Below are positions 7,800 to 15,140 of a stretch of DNA of 64,000 bases, one piece after another. The stretch's first letter is position 1. Every line of letters begins with the position of its first letter. Under the pieces are notes generated by a model. The model worked only from the letters and a program-made list of their open reading frames with translations. It was not told the origin of the DNA and made no database searches. The stretch covers positions 1,054,001-1,118,000 of the forward strand of contig NZ_CP150664.1 of the NCBI RefSeq assembly GCF_038024035.1. Direction: 5' to 3'. Made by a program: the position numbers and the translations under genes. Source of the stretch: Polaribacter pacificus. Lineage in GTDB: Bacteria; Bacteroidota; Bacteroidia; Flavobacteriales; Flavobacteriaceae.

Positions 7800-8549
7800 A
7801 TGAAAAGATCATTATTTTTTCTTGCCCTAATCTGTTGCTTTGGGGTAGAGAGTTTTGCCCAACAGCAACCCACAACCAACTTTAGCAATAAGCCTTCTGT
7901 TTTTAAGACCACTACAAAGAACACAAGCTCTTATTTTGCAATGGATCAATCTGATCGCAAAAATGCCATTGCAGTATCTTTTGGCTCTCCTGGAATTGGC
8001 TTTGAGTTTGCAAGAAAATTAGGAAGCAAATTAACTGCCCGTGTTGCCTACCATACCTTTAATTTAAAAGATTATGAAGTTAAAGATGTTAGCATTGGAT
8101 CAGAAAAAGTAAGCATTTTAGGAAATCTAGAAACCCAAGCATGGGATTTTGGTGCCGAGTACACTCCTTTTACCAACTCTTCTTTTAAATTGACTTTTGG
8201 ATTAGGAATCTTATCAAATGTTAACCTTAACGCTAAGGTAAACTACCAAGAAGACATTACTTATGGAGATGTAACTGTAGCTGCTGCCAATGTGGGTCAT
8301 ATACTAATTGATTCTAAATGGTCTGGAACAGCCCCTTTTTTAGGAATTGGTTTTGGTAGAGCGGTACCAAAAAACAGAATTGGATTGAGCTTTGAGTTGG
8401 GAACCTATTTTGCAAGCTCTCCTGAGGTAAACTTAGATGCGACCAAATTATTAGGACCTACCAAAGACCAAGAAGCAGACTTACAAGATGCCTTTGAAAC
8501 TTTAAAGTTTATTCCAAGAGCACAAATTAAATTAGCCATCAAACTATAA
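7800..8549 (+). CDS. Outer-membrane beta-barrel protein, array unit 4
   Basis: A 249 aa barrel protein with signal peptide MKRSLFFLALICCFGVESFA. From the QQQPTTN segment onward it is almost identical to the unit 3 copy; the few changes include Phe to Leu in the SFELGTYF strand. The signal-peptide region has diverged, as in unit 2. It precedes the unit 4 lipoprotein by 10 nt. Function is unknown; see unit 3 for the shared architecture. Confidence 0.88.
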   Translation: MKRSLFFLALICCFGVESFAQQQPTTNFSNKPSVFKTTTKNTSSYFAMDQSDRKNAIAVSFGSPGIGFEFARKLGSKLTARVAYHTFNLKDYEVKDVSIGSEKVSILGNLETQAWDFGAEYTPFTNSSFKLTFGLGILSNVNLNAKVNYQEDITYGDVTVAAANVGHILIDSKWSGTAPFLGIGFGRAVPKNRIGLSFELGTYFASSPEVNLDATKLLGPTKDQEADLQDAFETLKFIPRAQIKLAIKL

Positions 8550-8559
8550 TACAGAAATC

Positions 8560-10395
8560 ATGAAAAAATACATACATAAAAAAGCCGTCATTGCAGCAGC
8601 GACTATCCTTGGAGTTATTGGCTGTACAGAATTTACAGAAAAAATTGAAGACTTTAATATTGGCGTAACCAATGCCATTTTTGAGCAAACAGCCGTACTA
8701 GAGTTAAAAGATGCCTTTGGCAACCAACAAGGAATTGTTGATACTGATTTTACGGTAGTCTTTAGCGGAGCAGATGCAGACAAACTGGTGAGTGAAGCTG
8801 GAGAATTTGAAATCAAAGAAAATGATGGTTTTATTCAGTTAAGTGTAAACCCAAACAAAAGTACAGGAGTAAAAGAATTAAACTTTGACGTTACTATTAG
8901 CGGAGGTTCTTATAAAACAAGCACCTTCCCTGTAAGCTTAAAAGACACGGTGTCTAAAATAAACTTGACCATGGTGGATGAGAGCAAAATCTACAAAGGA
9001 CAAAACGAAGCTAGCAAAACACTAGGCTTAACAAACAATGCAACCACAACAGCCACAACAGTAAAAACAAGTACCAATGGCTCTTTAAGCACCAGTGCAA
9101 TAACAATCAAAACAGGCACACAATTTAAGGATGCGGCAGGTGCTGTTTTAACAGGTAGCGATGTAAAGATTGCCGTGACCAATACTGATGCACTGAGTGA
9201 TGTTTTACCTAGCACAAGTGTTTTTACCTTTAAAGATGATAAAGGAGTTGCTATTACAGGAAAAGAAGCAACGTTTTTAGCGGGGAATACCCAAATTACC
9301 ATGGATGTAAATGGTACTCCTGTAAAAAAGTTTAACAATGCCATTGATGTTGCCATAGAAATTCCGAGTGATGCCACCAACCCAACAACAGGCAATCCAG
9401 TACAGCTAGGAGATACGTTTCCTGTGTACACCAATGAAGACGATAGTACAGATTGGACCTATCACGGATTAGGCACTGTTATTGCAGGTGCTACAGCAGC
9501 CACATTTAACATCAGTTTTGAAACCACTCACCTGTCTAATTATAGCGTGGTGAGCTTTAAAGATACCGATTGTACAGTTTATACAGATAACGTTACCGCT
9601 AATAATTTAGCACCAAACTACAACGCAACTTTTAATATACAACTCCGTGTTAAAACCGAAAATGACTATAGTTTTTTAGATATTCGAAACGGTGAAAAAT
9701 TTATTAACATATTTGAAATCGTAATTAAAAATGGTAAAGTAGTATCTTCACATGCCCCTAGGATGATTAAACTTATATGGGATGAATACTCTGAAGGAAC
9801 AGAAGAGTATAATAAATATTTCAATATGTTTATGAATGCTGGTGTGGATATATCTCGCCCCTTTTATAAGGAACATGTTAAAGGCATCAAAAAACTTCTT
9901 GCTTCTGGAAATGATGTTTATACTGATACTTATTTAACTGGCGGTTTTATGGGCAGTGATAAATGGACAACCACAACGGAATACCAACTCTATGTTAAGT
10001 CTCAAGGTGTTACTTACCGTACCAATCTATCAAACATTGCAACAATTGCCAATTGTGAATTTAATATTAATCTAACCCAAGATGGTACAGATTACTTTAA
10101 AATTGGTACACTAAAAAACATTGCTATTGATGTCGCGGCAAGTTGTGGAGAAAACATCATTAAACCGGATGGCTTTCCACTATATATAGAAAGAGAGAAT
10201 GGCATATTTAGTTATGAGGGCACCATAAAAGAAGGTAAAATGACCTTAAAAGGTTTTGAATTAGGCAAGGAGTACAACTTTAAAACAGTGTACAAAGGAA
10301 AGGCGTATTATCATAAATGGACTTTTGATACCGAGAATTTTAAAATCACAGATTTTGAAATCCCTGCTAACCTTTGTTCTGAAGTTGGTTTCTAA
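8560..10395 (+). CDS. Array lipoprotein, unit 4
   Basis: Predicted lipoprotein of 611 aa; lipobox VIGC, acyl Cys22. The N-terminal module closely matches units 1 and 3. The middle region has the clearest form of the family repeats (GTQFKDAAGAVLTGSDVKIA, FKDDKGVAITGK, NPTTGNPVQLGD) and the THLSNYSVVSF motif near residue 325. The variable domain lies between Cys338 and Cys499 (~160 residues) and differs from the other copies. The conserved C-terminal module runs from AIDVAASC to NLCSEVGF. This unit closes the array and has its own, different terminator. Confidence 0.85.
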   Translation: MKKYIHKKAVIAAATILGVIGCTEFTEKIEDFNIGVTNAIFEQTAVLELKDAFGNQQGIVDTDFTVVFSGADADKLVSEAGEFEIKENDGFIQLSVNPNKSTGVKELNFDVTISGGSYKTSTFPVSLKDTVSKINLTMVDESKIYKGQNEASKTLGLTNNATTTATTVKTSTNGSLSTSAITIKTGTQFKDAAGAVLTGSDVKIAVTNTDALSDVLPSTSVFTFKDDKGVAITGKEATFLAGNTQITMDVNGTPVKKFNNAIDVAIEIPSDATNPTTGNPVQLGDTFPVYTNEDDSTDWTYHGLGTVIAGATAATFNISFETTHLSNYSVVSFKDTDCTVYTDNVTANNLAPNYNATFNIQLRVKTENDYSFLDIRNGEKFINIFEIVIKNGKVVSSHAPRMIKLIWDEYSEGTEEYNKYFNMFMNAGVDISRPFYKEHVKGIKKLLASGNDVYTDTYLTGGFMGSDKWTTTTEYQLYVKSQGVTYRTNLSNIATIANCEFNINLTQDGTDYFKIGTLKNIAIDVAASCGENIIKPDGFPLYIERENGIFSYEGTIKEGKMTLKGFELGKEYNFKTVYKGKAYYHKWTFDTENFKITDFEIPANLCSEVGF

Positions 10396-10423
10396 ATATA
10401 TTTTCAAGAAAATACATATAATA

Positions 10424-10449
10424 AAGACTGCCCTTTGGGCAGTCTTTTT
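10424..10449 (+). terminator. Rho-independent terminator, end of array
   Basis: AAGACTGCCC and GGGCAGTCTT form a perfect 10 bp stem with a TTT loop, running into a short T-run. It is 28 nt after the unit 4 stop and unlike the hairpin used by units 1-3. Confidence 0.9.
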
Positions 10450-10610
10450 ACCTTCTAAAAACAATTAAAATATGCTCTTTTTTAATTTCATTATTTTTAA
10501 ACAAACAAAAAAACAGATAAACAACTAATAGTCAGATAATTATTTTTAAAACATTCTAAAACCAATAGACAAACCTATTTTATAACTTTAAGTTTCAATA
10601 ATATATTGAG

Positions 10611-10618
10611 TATATTCG
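10611..10618 (+). promoter_or_regulatory. Candidate -7 box for the TPR regulator
   Basis: TATATTCG matches TAnnTTTG at seven of eight positions and lies 19 nt before the start codon. It has the same TTCG ending as the candidate box before array unit 2. Confidence 0.4.
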
Positions 10619-10637
10619 GTCTCTATTTTACAAAATA

Positions 10638-12344
10638 ATGAGACTAAAATTAATAGGATTCTTTTTTCTATGTGGTTGTATGGCATCATTTGCTCAATAC
10701 AAAGAAATGCTACATAAACCTTATAAAGAAAAGGTGGATGCTATTGATGTATTGTACAGAAACACCATTAATAAAGGGAGACAAGATTCTTTATTTATAA
10801 ATGCTTACACACATGAAATGGAACAATGGGCCTTAGCCAACAACGATAAAGAACTCGCATTAGAAGCAAGATTACTAAGAGCCTATGCAAGTTGGTTTCT
10901 CGTAGGACATTTAAGACCTCAATTAACACAAAACCTAATTGACATTGCCAATTTAGGAGAAAAAGATAAAATTCTACACATAGAACAACGTGCAATAAAG
11001 GTTATTATTAGTCATTATTGGAGCCTCAATAATTTTGAAAAAGCCTTTGAGTGGGTTTTATTATCAATTAAAACCCTAGACAGAATAGCTCCAGAAGATT
11101 TTCCAAATATGGCAGATCATTTAAATTATATAGGGCAATATTATTACTATTTCAAAGATTATAACAATGCACTAATCTATTATAAAAAATCTAGTAATCT
11201 TAAAAGAACGAGTTTTAATGCCTTACATGTTCTTGCTGCTCAAAACACAGTGGGTTTATGTTATCAAAAGTTAGAAAAGTTTGAATTGGCAAAAACTTAC
11301 TTTTTAAAGGTAATAGAAGACGACTCAGAATTACAAAGTAGCACATGGAAAGCAATTGCAAGCGGAAATTTGGGGTACAACTACTATTTAGAAGGCAATT
11401 TTGAAAAGGCCATCCCATTGTTTAAAAAAGACATTGAAACCGCATTATCAAACAACGATTTTGGACTTGCTTCTGGGTCAAGCACTCCCCTAGCTGATAT
11501 CTATATTAAACAAAATAAACTATCAGAAGCAAAACAACTTATACAAAATAGCAGACAGTATATTAAACAGTCTAAACAAACTGATAGGCTTCGACATTTA
11601 TATCCTGTAATGAGCAAATGGTATGCTGCAAACAAGCAGTTAGAGCTGAGTACTCTCTATTTAGATTCAACCATGTCTGCTATAAATGCCTACAATGAAA
11701 AATACAGTAGCATTAAATTGCTACGAGCTAATCAAAGAGTTGAAGCAAAAGAGCGAGAATTACAGGTTGGGAAACTAAAAACAGAAAACCAATTAAAAAT
11801 CACTCAGCGTAATTTTATCATTTTTATTATTGCAATCTTATTAATAGTGAGCGTATTCTCTTTTTGGTTTCGAAACCAGTTTCTACTAAAAAAACAACAG
11901 ATTAAAGAATTAGAACTTCAAAACACCCAAAGAGCTCTAAACGATTCTAAGAATCAATTAAAAAAGCTAGCCACTAAGGTTCGTCAAGATAGCAACCTCA
12001 TTAGCAAATTAAAAAAAGAAAAAGCTAACAATGACAGTTCAGAAAAACTTTCTAAATTAAAGTCTAAAAACATTTTAACCCAAAATGACTGGAAACAATT
12101 TCAAGATCAATTTAACAAAGCTTATCCAAATTTAATTCCCTCAATAACAAAACAACACCCAAACTTAAGCCAGGCAGAAATACGCTGTTTGTGTTTAGAA
12201 AAATTAAAGCTTTCCAATAATGAAATGAGTTTGGTTTTGGGTGTATCTTCTAACACTATTAGGGTTACTAAACACCGCATTCGAAAAAAGCTAAATAGAG
12301 AAAGTAATGAAACTATAGATGAACTGCTTAAGAATATAAAGTAA
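10638..12344 (+). CDS. Membrane-anchored TPR protein with LuxR-type DNA-binding domain
   Basis: A 568 aa regulator with an unusual but known Bacteroidota layout: signal peptide (ending ASFAQ), a periplasmic part of TPR-like helical repeats (~residues 120-360, e.g. YNNALIYYKKSSNL, KLEKFELAKTYFLKV, EGNFEKAIPLFKKDI), one transmembrane helix (~392-411), a cytoplasmic coiled coil (~412-470) and a C-terminal helix-turn-helix of the LuxR type (LSQAEIRCLCLEKLKLSNNE, then VSSNTIRVTKHRIRKKL). It should sense something outside the inner membrane and act on transcription directly. It stands alone, right after the barrel/lipoprotein array and on the same strand but beyond a strong terminator. Control of the array is a plausible inference, not shown by the sequence. 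Confidence 0.88.
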   Translation: MRLKLIGFFFLCGCMASFAQYKEMLHKPYKEKVDAIDVLYRNTINKGRQDSLFINAYTHEMEQWALANNDKELALEARLLRAYASWFLVGHLRPQLTQNLIDIANLGEKDKILHIEQRAIKVIISHYWSLNNFEKAFEWVLLSIKTLDRIAPEDFPNMADHLNYIGQYYYYFKDYNNALIYYKKSSNLKRTSFNALHVLAAQNTVGLCYQKLEKFELAKTYFLKVIEDDSELQSSTWKAIASGNLGYNYYLEGNFEKAIPLFKKDIETALSNNDFGLASGSSTPLADIYIKQNKLSEAKQLIQNSRQYIKQSKQTDRLRHLYPVMSKWYAANKQLELSTLYLDSTMSAINAYNEKYSSIKLLRANQRVEAKERELQVGKLKTENQLKITQRNFIIFIIAILLIVSVFSFWFRNQFLLKKQQIKELELQNTQRALNDSKNQLKKLATKVRQDSNLISKLKKEKANNDSSEKLSKLKSKNILTQNDWKQFQDQFNKAYPNLIPSITKQHPNLSQAEIRCLCLEKLKLSNNEMSLVLGVSSNTIRVTKHRIRKKLNRESNETIDELLKNIK

Positions 12345-12523
12345 ATACCTTTTTTTGGCATTATTAAATACTCCTTAACGAGAATCTCAAAACAGTGCAA
12401 ACAAGCTCCTGTAAAAAAACCAATTAAGCTATTGCATTATAATCAACAAAAAGCGAGTAAATAGCTGTGAAATTATGATATTATCAACAAATCAAAATAT
12501 TTTTAAATATCAACTAAAATCAC

Positions 12524-12531
12524 TATCTTTG
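12524..12531 (+). promoter_or_regulatory. -7 promoter box for the E1 fusion gene
   Basis: TATCTTTG is a perfect TAnnTTTG match, 26 nt before the start codon of the dehydrogenase gene. Confidence 0.7.
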
Positions 12532-12557
12532 CAAAACATCAAAAACCTTGTACCAAT

Positions 12558-15011
12558 ATGACAAAAACAGCTACAAAACCGACTACGAAAGAAATTTCAT
12601 TTAACGATTTTCGCGATGAAGTTTTAAACGACTATAAAATTGCACGTATTAGTAGAGAATGTAGCTTGTTAGGACGTCGAGAAGTACTTACAGGGAAGGC
12701 CAAATTTGGAATTTTTGGCGATGGTAAAGAAGTGCCGCAATTAGCAATGGCTAAGGCTTTTAAAAACGGTGATTTTAGATCTGGTTATTACCGAGACCAA
12801 ACCTTTATGATGGCTATTGGTGAGCTTACAGCAGAACAGTTTTTTTCTGGCCTCTACGCCAACCCAAGCATAGAAGCTGAACCTATGTCAGCAGGACGTC
12901 AGATGGGCGGCCACTTTGCAACCCATAGTTTGGATGAAAATGGAGACTGGAAAAATCTAACAGCTCAGAAAAACTCAAGTGCAGACATCTCTCCTACTGC
13001 TGGGCAAATGCCTAGACTTTTAGGATTGGCTCAAGCATCAAAAATTTACCGCAATGTTGCAGAACTAGACAAAGCAACTAATTTCTCTTCAAAAGGAAGT
13101 GAAGTAGCTTGGGGAACCATCGGAAACGCTAGTACCAGTGAAGGGTTGTTTTTTGAAACCATCAATGCTGCTGGAGTATTACAAGTACCTATGGTGATGA
13201 GCGTTTGGGATGATGAATACGGTATCTCGGTACATGCAAGACATCAAACCACCAAAGAAAATATTTCTGAAATTTTAAAAGGGTTTCAAAGAGACAATAA
13301 AAATAACGGCTATGAAATTTTTGTAGTTAACGGTTGGGATTATGTTCAACTAATAGACGTATACCAACGCGCTGCTAAAATAGCAAGAGAAGAACACGTA
13401 CCTGTTTTAATCCATGTTAAAGAATTAACCCAACCTCAAGGACACTCTACTTCTGGGTCTCATGAGCGATACAAAAACGCTGAGCGTTTGCAATGGGAGC
13501 AAGATTTTGACTGTCTTGCACAAATGAGAAATTGGATTTTAGATTTTGAGTTGGAAAATGAAAATGGAGAAACGCTTAAATTTGTTGATAACGAAGACAG
13601 TCTTGTTGCTATAGAAAAAGAAGCAAAAAAAGCTGTAAGTACTGCCAAAAGAAACGCTTGGTCTAATTATCTTTCTAAAATTCAAGATGAGCTTCAAACA
13701 GCTTCTCAACTATTAGCGACTGTTGCAGAAAAAAGTAGCAATGGCTCTTTTATTTTAAAGATAAAAAATGACTTAGACAGCATCAAAGAACCAATCAGAA
13801 AAGACATTCTTGTTGCTGCAAGAAAAGTACTGCGCTTCTTAAAAGACGAAAACTTTGCAGAAAAAACAAGTTTACAAAACTTTGTAAAAAACGCAATTGA
13901 TCAAGGGGCAGATCTATACTCTTCTCACTTGTTAAGCGAAACTAAAGAAAACCCACTAAATACAACACCTATTGCACCTAGCTATGCTACTGAAGCCAAT
14001 ATGGTAGATGCAAGAATTATTATGCGTGACAACTTTGACGCACTTTTAAAGAAACATCCAGAGGTATTAATTTTTGGTGAGGATGCTGGTTTTATTGGTG
14101 ATGTAAATCAAGGTCTTGAAGGCTTGCAAGAAAAATACGGCGAGTTTAGAGTTTCTGACACAGGAATTAGAGAAGCAACCATTATTGGACAAGGAATAGG
14201 GATGGCAATGCGTGGCTTAAGACCCATTGCAGAAATTCAATATTTAGACTATTTATTATATGCCTTGCAAATAATGAGTGATGATTTGGCAACACTTCGT
14301 TACCGTACTTTTGGAAAACAAAAAGCACCTTTAATTATTAGAACCAGAGGACATCGTTTAGAGGGAATTTGGCATTCAGGATCTCCAATGGGTGGAATCA
14401 TTAACAACCTTAGAGGAATCCATGTTTTGGTTCCTAGAAACATGACACAAGCAGCTGGTTTTTACAATACTTTATTGGCTGGTGATGATCCTGCTTTGGT
14501 AATAGAATGTTTAAATGGCTATCGCTTAAAAGAACAACTGCCTACTAATTTAGGTGAGTACAGAACTCCAATCGGAGCAGTAGAAACCTTAAAAGAAGGT
14601 TCAGACATTACAGTTGTATCTTATGGATCTACCCTAAGAATTGTTGATGAAGCAGCAAAAGATCTAGCTCAAGTTGGCATCCATATAGAAATTATTGACG
14701 CACAAAGTTTATTGCCTTTTGATTTAGACCATCAAACTGTTAAGAGCTTGGCAAAAACCAATCGCTTGCTAATCGTTGACGAAGATGTGCCTGGAGGAGC
14801 TTCTGCTTACTTATTGCAAGAAATTTTAGAAAACCAAAAAGGCTATCAATATTTAGACAGTCAACCAAAAACACTTACTGCCAAAGCACACAGACCTGCT
14901 TACGGAACAGATGGAGATTATTTCTCTAAACCATCTGCAGAAGATGTATTTGAAATGGTTTATAGCATTATGAACGAGGCAAAACCACAAGAATTTAAAA
15001 GCTTGTACTAG
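12558..15011 (+). CDS. Fused 2-oxoacid dehydrogenase E1 alpha/beta subunit
   Basis: An 817 aa thiamine-diphosphate enzyme that decarboxylates a 2-oxo acid (most likely branched-chain 2-oxo acids) and passes the acyl group to the lipoyl E2 subunit in the cytosol. Residues ~1-400 are the E1 alpha part, with the TPP-binding stretch GTIGNASTSEG (~183) and DDEYGIS; ~400-470 is a linker; from ~481 (NMVDARIIMRDNFDALLKKH) it is E1 beta, with GEDAGFIGDVNQG and the C-terminal transketolase domain (IEIIDAQSLLPFDLD). In many bacteria these are two genes; a single fused chain is common in Flavobacteriia. E2 and E3 are not in this window. It has its own promoter and a terminator. The precise substrate is uncertain. 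Confidence 0.93.
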   Translation: MTKTATKPTTKEISFNDFRDEVLNDYKIARISRECSLLGRREVLTGKAKFGIFGDGKEVPQLAMAKAFKNGDFRSGYYRDQTFMMAIGELTAEQFFSGLYANPSIEAEPMSAGRQMGGHFATHSLDENGDWKNLTAQKNSSADISPTAGQMPRLLGLAQASKIYRNVAELDKATNFSSKGSEVAWGTIGNASTSEGLFFETINAAGVLQVPMVMSVWDDEYGISVHARHQTTKENISEILKGFQRDNKNNGYEIFVVNGWDYVQLIDVYQRAAKIAREEHVPVLIHVKELTQPQGHSTSGSHERYKNAERLQWEQDFDCLAQMRNWILDFELENENGETLKFVDNEDSLVAIEKEAKKAVSTAKRNAWSNYLSKIQDELQTASQLLATVAEKSSNGSFILKIKNDLDSIKEPIRKDILVAARKVLRFLKDENFAEKTSLQNFVKNAIDQGADLYSSHLLSETKENPLNTTPIAPSYATEANMVDARIIMRDNFDALLKKHPEVLIFGEDAGFIGDVNQGLEGLQEKYGEFRVSDTGIREATIIGQGIGMAMRGLRPIAEIQYLDYLLYALQIMSDDLATLRYRTFGKQKAPLIIRTRGHRLEGIWHSGSPMGGIINNLRGIHVLVPRNMTQAAGFYNTLLAGDDPALVIECLNGYRLKEQLPTNLGEYRTPIGAVETLKEGSDITVVSYGSTLRIVDEAAKDLAQVGIHIEIIDAQSLLPFDLDHQTVKSLAKTNRLLIVDEDVPGGASAYLLQEILENQKGYQYLDSQPKTLTAKAHRPAYGTDGDYFSKPSAEDVFEMVYSIMNEAKPQEFKSLY

Positions 15012-15032
15012 CTAATAATAGAAGCTTAATTA

Positions 15033-15064
15033 AAAACTCAATCCACTGTGATTGAGTTTTTTTT
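15033..15064 (+). terminator. Rho-independent terminator after E1 gene
   Basis: AAAACTCAATC and GATTGAGTTTT form an 11 bp stem around CACTGT, followed by more T. It lies 21 nt after the stop codon. Confidence 0.9.
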
Positions 15065-15140
15065 AACAAAAAAATAAGAACAATTGCTGCGGTAATTAAT
15101 ATTTTAGCTAGTTTAATTAACTACTCACAACTTATTCACA

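Noticed and set aside
1..10395. An invertible or site-specific phase-variation cassette
   Set aside because: All units are in the same orientation, there are no inverted repeats flanking them and no recombinase gene in the window. Only homologous recombination between direct repeats remains possible.
10424..10449. tRNA-like or attachment-site structure at the end of the array
   Set aside because: The hairpin is a simple stem with a 3 nt loop and T-run; no clover-leaf, CCA end or duplicated core was found, so it is just a terminator.
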